DNA of 64,000 nucleotides from LMUY01 sp964242215 (lineage in GTDB: Bacteria; Pseudomonadota; Alphaproteobacteria; Acetobacterales; Acetobacteraceae): contig CAXTCJ010000010.1 of the NCBI GenBank assembly GCA_964242215.1, forward strand, positions 32,577 to 96,576. The letters run 5' to 3'. Numbering within the stretch: the first letter of the stretch is position 1; each line of letters starts with the position of its first letter. Positions 1 to 8,534 of this stretch are shown here, piece after piece. The notes beneath the pieces were generated by a model. The model worked only from the letters and a program-made list of their open reading frames with translations, did no database searches and had not been told where the DNA came from. The position numbers were made by a program, and so were the translations under genes.

Positions 1-303
1 GAACGTCACGCCGTCCCGCAGCGTCAACTCCAGCGTCCTCATGTCGTCGCCGACGAATCGCCAACTGATGGCGAGGGCGGGGCGGAGGGCGAGCGTCTTG
101 GGTTCGAGGCCGATCAGCCGGTCGTAAAGGGCGTAGAGATAGGGATAGTCGGTGCCGGACACGCCCATCGCCGGGTCGAGGGTGAACGGCTCGTCCGTCA
201 TGCCCACGGTGAGCAGGTTGTTGCGCGCATCGGCGAAACTGCTGGCGGGGCTGACGCAGAGAAGGGTCGCGGCGAGCAACGAAAACTGGATCGGCCGGAC
301 CAT
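1..303 (-). CDS. ABC transporter substrate-binding protein, family 5 (partial, N-terminus only)
   Basis: Extracytoplasmic solute-binding protein of the peptide/nickel (DppA/OppA, SBP family 5) class, which would capture substrate in the periplasm for a permease pair. About 101 N-terminal residues are in the window; the rest lies beyond base 1. The start ATG at 303 overlaps the upstream TAA as TAATG, so translation is probably coupled. A hydrophobic signal peptide covers about the first 25 residues, followed by the family motif GMTDEPFTLDPA. The segment is clearly paralogous to the complete binding protein at 3779-5299 (shared NN-L-VGMT-EPFTLDP and LYxxYDRLI patterns), so this operon appears to carry two binding proteins for one permease pair. 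Confidence 0.85.
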   Translation of the reverse strand, partial: MVRPIQFSLLAATLLCVSPASSFADARNNLLTVGMTDEPFTLDPAMGVSGTDYPYLYALYDRLIGLEPKTLALRPALAISWRFVGDDMRTLELTLRDGVTF

Positions 304-1157
304 TATGCGCTCACCTCCAACGGCTTAGGCTTGGCCTTCGCATTCCGGACGGCGTAAATCGCGGTGCGGAGCACCAGCGCGATGGGATTGCCGGAGGCGG
401 TCATCAACTGCTCGCTCTCGTAATAATGGTTTCCGTTGCGTTCATAGGCCGCCGTTACCCCGCCGTGGGTCTGCACGCAGTCACCCACATGGGCCAGACC
501 GAGGAATTGCGTTTCGGCCGCGACGAAGATGCCGGTGGTGGGATAGCGGTAGGAGGCAATGGCGTCGCGCATCGACAGCCGCAACAACATGCCGGGATGG
601 ATGATGCCGCGCTCGGCGTAACCTGGCCAAACCTCGCCGAAATCCCGCAGCGATATCTGGTGCTCTTCCGCCGAGATGATTAGCGCCAGCGTGCCGAACG
701 GGTCGCCCGGCCGCAAACTTCCGGCTGTGATTTCCGGCGGGTCGGTGATCGGCATCGCGGGCGGAGTGGCGGGCACGGGGGGTGGCGCATCAGGAAGACC
801 GGCCGCGCCGGTGGCCGCAACGTTGCCGGCCCCGTCCCGCACGGTCATCGCCGCTTGTTGCGCGGTCCCCACCCGCGTCACCGGGTCGGCTGTGATGAGC
901 AGACCGTCGCCGTCATACACCGGCCGGCGGCTGTGGGAGCGCATCGTGCCGCGTCGCAACCACTCCTCGCCCCAGGTCGCGACCGCCAGCCGGCTCATAT
1001 AGCCGTACAGGAAGGCGCCCGGGATCAGCGCGCCGCCATAACCGAAGCGCCGTGCCGTCGCATGGTCGTGGATCGACCCGGCGTAACGCGGACTATCACC
1101 GAGCCGCGCGGCCAAGCGCAGCTCGACCCACCCGTCATCCCGAAGCAGCGGGATCAC
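303..1157 (-). CDS. MaoC-like (hotdog-fold) dehydratase-family protein
   Basis: 284 residues. Probable hotdog-fold protein of the MaoC/FAS1-like dehydratase group, which usually hydrates or dehydrates acyl-CoA thioesters in the cytoplasm. Support comes from the pattern RFGYGGALIPGAFLYGYMSR and from the C-terminal part around GIFVAAETQFLGLAHVGD, which resemble the two hotdog halves. GTG start at 1157 overlaps the previous stop by 4 nt (GTGA). It is a paralogue of the next gene upstream: both share S-R-P-YDGxxL, the NHYYESEQ / SHYYDSEQ segment and the ending IYAVR-A. The context with two CoA-transferases suggests action on a CoA thioester; the substrate is unknown. The fold assignment is from motif resemblance only. 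Confidence 0.6.
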   Translation of the reverse strand: MIPLLRDDGWVELRLAARLGDSPRYAGSIHDHATARRFGYGGALIPGAFLYGYMSRLAVATWGEEWLRRGTMRSHSRRPVYDGDGLLITADPVTRVGTAQQAAMTVRDGAGNVAATGAAGLPDAPPPVPATPPAMPITDPPEITAGSLRPGDPFGTLALIISAEEHQISLRDFGEVWPGYAERGIIHPGMLLRLSMRDAIASYRYPTTGIFVAAETQFLGLAHVGDCVQTHGGVTAAYERNGNHYYESEQLMTASGNPIALVLRTAIYAVRNAKAKPKPLEVSA

Positions 1158-1969
1158 GCCGCCAGGGCCTTACGCACCGCGTAGATCGAGGTTCGCCGGA
1201 TCAGCGCCAAGATGGTGTTGCCATTGGCGATGATCACCTGCTCGGAATCGTAGTAATGCGAGCCCTTGCGCTCGTAGCTGCCGGTCACCCGACCGGCGGT
1301 CACTAGCGTGTCGCCTCCATGCCCTAGGGCGAAATGCTGCGCCCAGCCGGACACGAAGATGCCGGGGGTTGGGCAAGTGAAGCTGCGAACCCCGTCCCGC
1401 ACGACCCGCCGCATCAGGTGCCCGGCATGCAGGATGTTGCCGGCCCGATAGCCCGGCCAGGTTTCGCCGAAATCGGCCAGCGAGGCTGCGAGGTCCGCCG
1501 CGGTGAACAGGTCGGATTGCGACCGGAGCGGCGCACCATCCTGCATGCCGCCGATCGCCACGGCGGGTGCGGGCTCCACGAACGGGGTCACGGTGTAGGC
1601 CGAGACATCGGGCGGGGGCGGCACGTACTCCGGCAGCGTCGCCTCGCCGGACGCAACCTCATTGCCGGCGGGGTCACGGGCGACCAGCGCCATGCGGAGG
1701 CCACCCTCCATCAACACCGGGTCATCGGCGGTGATCGTCAGCACCTGGCCGTCATAGGTGGGACGGCGGTTGCGAGAGCTCATGGTGCCGCGCTCCAGCC
1801 AATGCTGCCCCCAGCGATCCACCGCCAGACGGCTTAGATAGCCGTAGACCAGCGGACCCGGCACCAACGCGCCTTGATAGCCGAAGGTCTGCGCGGACGA
1901 ATCATCGTGGATCGATCCCTTGAATCTCGGATCGGTTCCGACCCGGGCCGTTACCTTGATCGTTGGCAT
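1154..1969 (-). CDS. MaoC-like (hotdog-fold) dehydratase-family protein, paralogue
   Basis: 271 residues, same family as the gene that follows it. The pattern TFGYQGALVPGPLVYGYLSR and the C-terminal PTPGIFVSGWAQHFALGHGG correspond to the two hotdog halves. The ATG at 1969 has a strong purine-rich ribosome-binding site (GGGGAGAGA) about 6 nt upstream, consistent with an 18-nt gap after the permease gene. The tandem copies may form a heterodimer, as in two-subunit hydratases, or may be a recent duplication with divergent substrates. Both genes lie at the distal end of the ABC transporter operon. Confidence 0.6.
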   Translation of the reverse strand: MPTIKVTARVGTDPRFKGSIHDDSSAQTFGYQGALVPGPLVYGYLSRLAVDRWGQHWLERGTMSSRNRRPTYDGQVLTITADDPVLMEGGLRMALVARDPAGNEVASGEATLPEYVPPPPDVSAYTVTPFVEPAPAVAIGGMQDGAPLRSQSDLFTAADLAASLADFGETWPGYRAGNILHAGHLMRRVVRDGVRSFTCPTPGIFVSGWAQHFALGHGGDTLVTAGRVTGSYERKGSHYYDSEQVIIANGNTILALIRRTSIYAVRKALAA

Positions 1970-1987
1970 GCAGTTCTCTCCCCGTTT

Positions 1988-2830
1988 TTAGTTTGAAAGC
2001 CGGTCGCGCAGTTCGTCGCCGATCCGGTAAAAAGCCAGAACCGTCAGCACTACGGTCGCACCCGGCGCGATCGTCGCCTGCGGGTCGACCACGATGTACT
2101 GGAAGCTTTCCGCCAGGGAGCCGCCCCAGCTCGGCAGCGGCGGCTGCAAGCCCACACCGAGGAAGCCAAGCCCGGTCTGCGCCAGCAGCGACATGCCGGC
2201 GAGCAGCGTCAATTGCACCACTACGGGGCCGATCGCGTTGGGCACCACATGGCGCGCCAGGCGGTGCCACGGCGATAGGCCGAACAGCCGAGTGATGATC
2301 ACGAACTCCCGGTCGCGCACGCCCAGCACGCCGGAGCGCGTCACCCGCGCCAGCACGGGGGCGTAGACGATGCCAAGCGCCACCATGCTGCTGCGCAGGC
2401 TGGGACCGAGCACGGCCGTCAGCACCAGCGCCAGGATCAGGCCAGGGAACACCAATACGGCATCAGCGCCACGCATCAGCAGGGTATCCATCCGGCCGCC
2501 GACATAGCCGGCGCAGGCGCCCCACGGGAGGCCAACCAGCGTGGCGACGCCGAGGGCGATAGCCACGCCCAGCAGAGCCGGGCGCGCGCCCCACATCAGC
2601 CGAGTCAGCACGTCGCGCCCGGCGTTGTCCGTGCCGAGCAGATGCTGCAGCGTCGGCGCCGCGAATTTGTGGCGAAGGTCGATCGAGAGCGGATCGTATG
2701 GCGCCAGCAGCGGCACCAGAATGGCGACGGCGATCAGTAGTCCGACGAAAATCACGGCCAGCAAAAAAGTGCCACGCGGTCGCGCATGCCGGGCCGAGAC
2801 GGCGGGAGCGGCCAAGGCAGCGCCGCTCAT
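1988..2830 (-). CDS. ABC transporter permease, DppC type
   Basis: 280 residues. Inner-membrane permease of a peptide/nickel-type importer. It has an N-terminal membrane segment (about residues 22-45), then the DppC landmark LLGTDNAGRDVLTRLMWGAR and a C-terminal block of about five helices with the EAA-like loop around RVTRSGVLGVRDREFV. Start overlaps the DppB stop by 4 nt (ATGA). It should pair with the preceding DppB homologue and the two ATPases further upstream in the same operon. Confidence 0.9.
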   Translation of the reverse strand: MSGAALAAPAVSARHARPRGTFLLAVIFVGLLIAVAILVPLLAPYDPLSIDLRHKFAAPTLQHLLGTDNAGRDVLTRLMWGARPALLGVAIALGVATLVGLPWGACAGYVGGRMDTLLMRGADAVLVFPGLILALVLTAVLGPSLRSSMVALGIVYAPVLARVTRSGVLGVRDREFVIITRLFGLSPWHRLARHVVPNAIGPVVVQLTLLAGMSLLAQTGLGFLGVGLQPPLPSWGGSLAESFQYIVVDPQATIAPGATVVLTVLAFYRIGDELRDRLSN

Positions 2831-3768
2831 CGCCTTGTCCTCGGGTCGATCGCGGCGCAGGCCATGTCCACCGTCAGGTTGATCAGCACCACCGCGACCG
2901 TCAGCACCAGCGCCACGCTCTGCACCGTCGGATAATCCTTCTGCAGCACGCCCTGGACCAGCAGCGCACCTAGGCCGGGAATGACGAAGACCTGCTCCAC
3001 CAGCACGGCGCCGCCCAGCAGCCCACCCGCAACGATACCCACCACCGTCACCACGGGCACCAACGCGTTGCGGAGGGCGAAGCAGGTGAGTATCTGCCAG
3101 CGCGGCAAACCCAGCGCCAAGGCGGTGCGGATATAGGGGGAGCGTAGCGCCTCGATCATGCCGTTGCGGGTGAAGCGCACGATGATCGCCGCCGCTCCCG
3201 AAGCCAAAGTGAGCGCCGGAAGCACCATAGCGAGCACATGGTCGACCGCCCCATCACTCCACGCCGGCACGCCCGTCGCCGGCAGCCAGCCCAACCGCAG
3301 CGCGAACAGATCGACGGCCAGCATCGCCAGCCAGAACTCCGGCATCGCGAGCCCCAGCCCGGACAGGCTGGTGATCGCCGCCCCCACCCGGCCGCGGCGG
3401 CGCACGGCGGAGATGACGCCGAGCGGGATGCCGATCAGCAGCGCCACCACCAATGCGCTGGCCGCCAATTCGACCGTCAACGGCAGGCGATCGGCGAGGT
3501 CCTCCCCCACCTCCCGGTTATCCAGCAGGGAACGGCCGAAATCGCCCTGCACCACGCCGAATAGCCAGGCGCCGTATTGCACCGGCAGCGGCCGGTCCAG
3601 GCCCATTTGATGATTGATAGTGGCCACCATCTCCGGCGTCGCATCGGCACCCGCCACCGCGTCCGCGGCGCCCCCCGGGATCACCTGCACCAAGCCAAAG
3701 ATCAGCATACTGCCGAACAGCACTGTGGGCACGATCGCCGCCAAGCGGCGCAGCAGCACCGGGAGCAT
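2827..3768 (-). CDS. ABC transporter permease, DppB type
   Basis: 313 residues, the usual DppB length. The N-terminus shows the family motif FGLVQVIPGG, then the ATPEMVATINHQMGLDRPLP region typical of DppB/OppB, followed by five or so membrane segments. The EAA-type cytoplasmic loop is visible as RFTRNGMIEALRSPYIRTA. ATG at 3768 lies 10 nt after the binding-protein stop with a GGGAA-like ribosome-binding site. It forms the transmembrane channel with the DppC homologue. Confidence 0.9.
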   Translation of the reverse strand: MLPVLLRRLAAIVPTVLFGSMLIFGLVQVIPGGAADAVAGADATPEMVATINHQMGLDRPLPVQYGAWLFGVVQGDFGRSLLDNREVGEDLADRLPLTVELAASALVVALLIGIPLGVISAVRRRGRVGAAITSLSGLGLAMPEFWLAMLAVDLFALRLGWLPATGVPAWSDGAVDHVLAMVLPALTLASGAAAIIVRFTRNGMIEALRSPYIRTALALGLPRWQILTCFALRNALVPVVTVVGIVAGGLLGGAVLVEQVFVIPGLGALLVQGVLQKDYPTVQSVALVLTVAVVLINLTVDMACAAIDPRTRR

Positions 3769-3778
3769 GAGGAATTCC

Positions 3779-5299
3779 CTATTTGACGAAATACAGCGTG
3801 GTCAGGTCCGGCTTGCCGAGTTGGTTGGGCTGCTCGCCGGCGACGTTCTTGCCGTAGATCGCGTAATTCGGCCGGTAGAACAGCAGGATGGAGGGAGCGT
3901 TCTCGATCCAGGCCTTGTTCAGTGCGGTGAACAGCGTCTTCTGCCCCGGCTGCGTGTAGGTGGCGAGGATCTGCTTCAGCAATGCGTCCACGCCCGGGTA
4001 ATCGGCGTGCCCGACATTATATTGGCCGTGTGATCCCATGTTCTGCTCATAGGTCAGGAACGGGTCAGGTCGGCCGGAGAAGGCACCCTGCCAGGCGGCA
4101 TACCCGTTGCGCAGGACGAAGGACTGGAAGCACGCGCTACCTGTCATTACCGTCACGTCCAGCGTGATCCCCGCCGGGCGCATCTGCTCGCGCTCGATAT
4201 CTGTGATGTCCGTGCCGTAGCCGACCAGCGGGGTGGCACAGACTTTCAGCGTGACACCATCGGGGAAGCCCGCTTGGGCCAGCAACGCTTTCGCCTTGGC
4301 TGGGTCGTAGCCGACGGCACCCTCCAGCTCCTTGCTATAGGCGAAGGAGGCGGGCGGGACCAGCATCAGCGCCGAGCCGCCGCCGAGACCCGGCCCCAGG
4401 ATCGCGTCAGACAACGCCGCTCGGTCGACGGCCATGTTCAGCGCCTGGCGCACCAGCTTGTTGTTGGCGGGCGGCAGGCTGTCGTTCAGTGCCAATTCGT
4501 AGAACGCGGTGCTCGGCTCCAGCGAAACGCGCAGCTTCGGCGAGGCCCTCAACCGGTCAAGATCCTTGGGGTCGACACCGAACCCGTGGTCCACCTGGCC
4601 GGACAGCAGGGCGCTGACCAGGGATGTGGGATTGAGGATGATCTTGAACTGGATCCCCGCCAGCTTAGGCTTGTCCTTATCCCAATAGCCGGGGAACCGC
4701 ACTAGGTCGATCGTCGAGCCGGACGACCATTGCTTGAGCATGAACGGCCCGGCACCCACCGGATGGCGCGGAAAGTCGTTGCCATACTTCGCCAGCGCGG
4801 TGGGCGACACCACCATGCCAGCACGGTCGGATAGCACGGCGGGGAGCACGGAATACGGCATGCTGAGATGCAGCGCCATTTTGTCCGGCGCCAGCACATC
4901 GATGCCCGTCACCGGATCGAGGTCGTGAATGCGGCCGGCGGCCTTAAAATGCATCAGGCTGGCCTTCACAGCCTCCGCGTCCATGACCGTGCCGTCCTGG
5001 AACTGCACGCCTTGGCGCAAGGTGAGTTCCAGCGTCAGCTTGTCGTCGCCGGTGAACGCCCAGGTGGTGGCCAGACCGGGCTGCAAGGCGAGCGTCTTCG
5101 GGTCGAAATTGATCAGGCGGTCGAAGATTGGATACAGGTTTGGGTAGTCGAAACCGGAAAAGCCGGTGCCCGGGTCGAGGGTGAACGGCTCACTGGTCAT
5201 ACCCACGACCAGCACGTTGTTCCTCTCATCCGCCCGGCTGGCCGGGGCGAGCAGCATGCAGGCCATCAAGGCGGCGGCCAGGCGCGTGAGGGCGGTCAT
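3779..5299 (-). CDS. ABC transporter substrate-binding protein, family 5
   Basis: 506 residues including a signal peptide (hydrophobic core about residues 5-20, then ASRADE). Family 5 solute-binding protein; the sequence GMTSEPFTLDPGTGFSGFDY and the segments around LTLRQGVQFQDGT and VRQALNMAVDRAAL are characteristic of DppA/OppA proteins. Start overlaps the stop of the ATPase gene (ATGA). Substrate cannot be deduced; the neighbouring CoA-transferases and MaoC proteins argue for a carboxylic acid or a conjugate rather than a nutrient peptide. Confidence 0.9.
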   Translation of the reverse strand: MTALTRLAAALMACMLLAPASRADERNNVLVVGMTSEPFTLDPGTGFSGFDYPNLYPIFDRLINFDPKTLALQPGLATTWAFTGDDKLTLELTLRQGVQFQDGTVMDAEAVKASLMHFKAAGRIHDLDPVTGIDVLAPDKMALHLSMPYSVLPAVLSDRAGMVVSPTALAKYGNDFPRHPVGAGPFMLKQWSSGSTIDLVRFPGYWDKDKPKLAGIQFKIILNPTSLVSALLSGQVDHGFGVDPKDLDRLRASPKLRVSLEPSTAFYELALNDSLPPANNKLVRQALNMAVDRAALSDAILGPGLGGGSALMLVPPASFAYSKELEGAVGYDPAKAKALLAQAGFPDGVTLKVCATPLVGYGTDITDIEREQMRPAGITLDVTVMTGSACFQSFVLRNGYAAWQGAFSGRPDPFLTYEQNMGSHGQYNVGHADYPGVDALLKQILATYTQPGQKTLFTALNKAWIENAPSILLFYRPNYAIYGKNVAGEQPNQLGKPDLTTLYFVK

Positions 5300-6306
5300 G
5301 CGTGCACTCCGAGCAGACAGAGCTGTGCGGTTTCGTCCACCACCGGCCGCGCCTCAATCTGCTCGGCGTGGTGGCAGGCGACAGCGCGGTTGCGCACGGG
5401 GCGCAGCTCCGGCACCTGCGATTGACAGATTGCCGTCGCGGCCAGGCAGCGCGGGTGGTAGCGGCAGCCGGAGGGTGGGTGTTCCGGGTTGCCGATCTCA
5501 CCACGCGGCCGGTCGGACGGCGTGGCGGCGTTGTCCAGCGTCGGCACGGCGGCCAGCAAGGCGCGCGTGTAGGGATGCGACGGGTTGGCCAGCACATGGG
5601 CGGCGGCGCCGGATTCCACCAGCCGGCCTAGATACAGCACGGCCACGTCGGTCGCGATCTGCACCACCGCGCCCATGTCGTGGGTGATCAAAAGATAGGT
5701 CAGCCCTTTCTCCCGCTGCAGATCGTCCAGTAGGAACAGCACCTCGTTGCGCACGGAGACATCCAGCGCCGACACGGCTTCGTCCAACACGATCAGCTTC
5801 GGTTCGGCCGAGAGCGCGCGGGCGATGGTGACGCGCTGGCGCTGTCCGCCGGAGATCTCGGCCGGGCGCCGGTCAGCGACGCCGGCGGGCAATCCCACGC
5901 GCTGGAGCAGGGCGACGGCGCGCTCCCGCTCCCGCTCCGGGGGACCGGGGTGCCGGCGCAGACGCGGTTCGGCGACGCTGCGCCAGATCGGCCAACGCGG
6001 GTCGAGCGCGGTCATCGGGTCTTGGAACACGATTTGCACCCCATTCCGCCCGGCCGCCGCGGCGCGGTTGGAGTGCCGGGTCAGCTCCACCCCGGCGACG
6101 CTGACACTCCCCTGCTCCACCGGCCCGAGGCCGCACACGGCGCGCGCCAGGGAGGATTTCCCGGAGCCGGATTCGCCGATCAGCGCAAGGGTGCGCCCCG
6201 GCTCGATCCGCAGCGACACGCCGGCTACCGCCTGCATCGTGCGCCGTAGCCCGAGCCGGTAGGCGACCACGAGGTCGCTCACCTCCAGCACCGCCGGGTC
6301 AGGCAT
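5296..6306 (-). CDS. ABC transporter ATP-binding protein, DppF type
   Basis: 336 residues. Cytoplasmic ATPase with Walker A GESGSGKSSLARAV, signature SGGQRQRVTIARAL and Walker B LIVLDEAVSALDVS, plus the C-terminal oligopeptide-transporter extension with a cysteine-rich CRYHPRC segment and HHAEQ. The frame is open further upstream, but the start at 6306 (MPDPAVLEVSDLV) is chosen because it begins at the ABC domain and overlaps the preceding ATPase stop by 8 nt; longer versions would overlap that gene by about 300 nt. It partners with the DppD homologue. Confidence 0.9.
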   Translation of the reverse strand: MPDPAVLEVSDLVVAYRLGLRRTMQAVAGVSLRIEPGRTLALIGESGSGKSSLARAVCGLGPVEQGSVSVAGVELTRHSNRAAAAGRNGVQIVFQDPMTALDPRWPIWRSVAEPRLRRHPGPPERERERAVALLQRVGLPAGVADRRPAEISGGQRQRVTIARALSAEPKLIVLDEAVSALDVSVRNEVLFLLDDLQREKGLTYLLITHDMGAVVQIATDVAVLYLGRLVESGAAAHVLANPSHPYTRALLAAVPTLDNAATPSDRPRGEIGNPEHPPSGCRYHPRCLAATAICQSQVPELRPVRNRAVACHHAEQIEARPVVDETAQLCLLGVHA

Positions 6307-7270
6307 GCAGTACCTCAGCGCCGGCGGTCTCGCGCCAGCAGCGCACGGGATGCCCGGTGCCCTCCAACGATTGCGGCCGTTCGCAGCCGGGCGCGGCGGT
6401 GGCGCAACGCGGCTGGAACCGGCAGCCATCCGGCCAGGCGCCGGCCATCGGCGGGCCGCCGGGGATGCCGCGGCGGAGCACGCCGATCTGCGCCAGGTCC
6501 GGCACGCAGCGCACCAGACCGCGGGTGTAGGGATGGCGCGGCGAGAGCAGGATTTGGCGCGCCGAATCCACCTCCACCAACTGCCCGGCATAGGCGACGG
6601 CAACCCGGTGGCACAGCCGGCCGACCAGCCCTAGATCGTGGCTGATGAACAGGACGGAGACGCCGGTCTCTCGCGCCAGCCGCTCCAGCAGGCGCACGAT
6701 CTCCTCCTGAATGGTCACGTCCAGCGCGGTGGTTGGCTCGTCGGCAATCAGCAGACGGGGGCGCCCGGCGAGCGCGGCCGCGATCATCACGCGCTGGCAC
6801 ATGCCGCCCGAGAGTTGGTGCGGGTAGAAGGCCAATCGGCGCGCCGGGTCAGGCATGCCCACCTCGTCCAGCAGCTCTATTGCCCGGGCGCGTGCGGCGC
6901 GGCGCGAGAGGCTGCTATGGGCGCGCACCGCCGCCACCAGTTGGCTGCCGACCGTGAAGGTCGGGTTCAGCGCCGTCATCGGTTCCTGGAAGATCATACT
7001 GACCAGCCGGCCGCGCACCTGCCCCAGCGCGCGGTCCGGCACGGAGAGCAGCTCGGTGCCTTGCAGCCGGACGCTGCCCTCGATCTCTAGGCCCGGCGAC
7101 AGCAAGCGCATGATGGCCAGTGCCGTCAGCGTCTTGCCGCTGCCGCTCTCCCCGACAAGTCCGAACACCTCGCCGGCGGCGATACGGAAGGAGACGCGAT
7201 CCACCAGCACGGTGGAACCCAGGCGCACCGTGAGCTCAGTCACCTCCAGCACGGTTTCAGCCGTAAGCAT
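6299..7270 (-). CDS. ABC transporter ATP-binding protein, DppD type
   Basis: 323 residues from the start at 7270 (MLTAETVLEVTELTV), which lies just after the CoA-transferase stop. Walker A GESGSGKTLTALAI, signature LSGGMCQRVMIAAAL and Walker B LLIADEPTTALDVT are present, as is the C-terminal peptide-transporter extension with CRFQPRCATAAPGC. A longer in-frame version starting inside the upstream gene is less likely. This is the second ATPase of the importer. Confidence 0.9.
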   Translation of the reverse strand: MLTAETVLEVTELTVRLGSTVLVDRVSFRIAAGEVFGLVGESGSGKTLTALAIMRLLSPGLEIEGSVRLQGTELLSVPDRALGQVRGRLVSMIFQEPMTALNPTFTVGSQLVAAVRAHSSLSRRAARARAIELLDEVGMPDPARRLAFYPHQLSGGMCQRVMIAAALAGRPRLLIADEPTTALDVTIQEEIVRLLERLARETGVSVLFISHDLGLVGRLCHRVAVAYAGQLVEVDSARQILLSPRHPYTRGLVRCVPDLAQIGVLRRGIPGGPPMAGAWPDGCRFQPRCATAAPGCERPQSLEGTGHPVRCWRETAGAEVLHA

Positions 7271-7274
7271 GGCC

Positions 7275-8534
7275 TTAATCCACCGGGACGCAGGCTGTGG
7301 TGCCGGCGCCCTCCATCCGGGCGATTTCCTCCGGCGGGAGGCGAAGGATCTCCTCCAGCACGTAGCGCGTGTGCTCACCCAGGCAGGGGGCGGGGGTGCG
7401 CTGCGAGCCGGGGGTGCGGCTAAAATGGAATGGCAGCCCCTGATGGGGGTAACGCCCGGCTTCCGGGTGCTCCAACTCGGTGAAGAAGTCGCGGGCGGCC
7501 AGGTATTCGCTCTCCGCGGCGTCTCGCGCGTTCTGCACGGGGGCGGCCGGAACTCCGGCGGCTTGCAGCAGCCGGGCTGCTTCGGCCTTGCCGCGCTGCC
7601 GGGTCCATGTGGAGACTGCCTCGTCCAGCCTGTCCAATTGCTGCAGGCGTCCGGCTAGCCCGGCTAGGTCGGGGTCCGATGCAAGGTCTGGCCGCCCAAT
7701 CACGCCGCCCAGTGCCCCGAATTCGGCATCCGTCTGCACTGCCACTACAACCCATTCATCTTCGCCAGCGGCCGGATACGCGTCATGCGGTGCGGCCCAA
7801 GACACACGATTGCCGGCGCGCGGCAAAACCTCTCCGGTGGCGGCGGCCAGCAACAGGTGCTCGCCGATGAACTGCATCGCCGCTTCCACCTGTGGCACCT
7901 CGACATGCTGTCCCTGACCAGTGCGGTCCCGGTGATAAAGCGCGGTCAGAATGGCGGCCGCGCCATTGAAACCGCCAGTCGGGTCCAAATAGGCAGGCCC
8001 CGTACTGACCGGGGGACCACCGGGATAGCCGATCATGCTCGCCATGCCGGCCGCCATTTCCATGGTCGGCCCCAATGCGGAGGATTGCGCGGCCGGCCCA
8101 ACCAGCCCATAGGCCGGCATCTCCGCCACGATGATGTCGGGCTTCATCGCGTGCAGCCGCCGATAACCGAAGCCGATCCGGTCCAGCATGCCCGGCGTGT
8201 AGTTGCAGATCAGCACGTCCGCCGTCATCAGCAGTGCCTCGAACGCCTCGCTACCGCCTGACTTCTTCAAGTCGAGCGTAAGCGACAGCTTGTTGACGTT
8301 CTGCGAGTTGAACAGGGAGGCACGGTTATACGGCCGCTCGCCAGGCACACCGCCAGGGAAGCGTCGTGGGTTGAACACCTGGCTGTGGTGGCGCCAGGAA
8401 TCGAGGCGGGAGGCGGCTTCCACGTGGATCACCTCCGCCCCCAGGAAAGCGAGGATGCGGCCCGCCATAGGCCCGGCCCAGGCGGTGGTCAGTTCCACGA
8501 CGCGAATGTGGCGAAGCGGCAGTGCATCAGACAT
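7275..8534 (-). CDS. CaiB/BaiF-type class III CoA-transferase
   Basis: 419 residues. Family III CoA-transferase, moving CoA between carboxylic acids. The N-terminus RVVELTTAWAGPMAGRILAFLGAEVIHVEA and the segment SLTLDLKKSGGSEAFEALL are typical; the conserved catalytic Asp region follows near VGGAYLDPTGG-like sequence (here TGPAYLDPTGGFNGA). Start at 8534 (MSDALPLRHIRVVEL) overlaps the upstream transferase by 8 nt. A second start 10 codons upstream exists but extends further into that gene. The two transferases in tandem may form a heteromer or act on different acids. Confidence 0.85.
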   Translation of the reverse strand: MSDALPLRHIRVVELTTAWAGPMAGRILAFLGAEVIHVEAASRLDSWRHHSQVFNPRRFPGGVPGERPYNRASLFNSQNVNKLSLTLDLKKSGGSEAFEALLMTADVLICNYTPGMLDRIGFGYRRLHAMKPDIIVAEMPAYGLVGPAAQSSALGPTMEMAAGMASMIGYPGGPPVSTGPAYLDPTGGFNGAAAILTALYHRDRTGQGQHVEVPQVEAAMQFIGEHLLLAAATGEVLPRAGNRVSWAAPHDAYPAAGEDEWVVVAVQTDAEFGALGGVIGRPDLASDPDLAGLAGRLQQLDRLDEAVSTWTRQRGKAEAARLLQAAGVPAAPVQNARDAAESEYLAARDFFTELEHPEAGRYPHQGLPFHFSRTPGSQRTPAPCLGEHTRYVLEEILRLPPEEIARMEGAGTTACVPVD

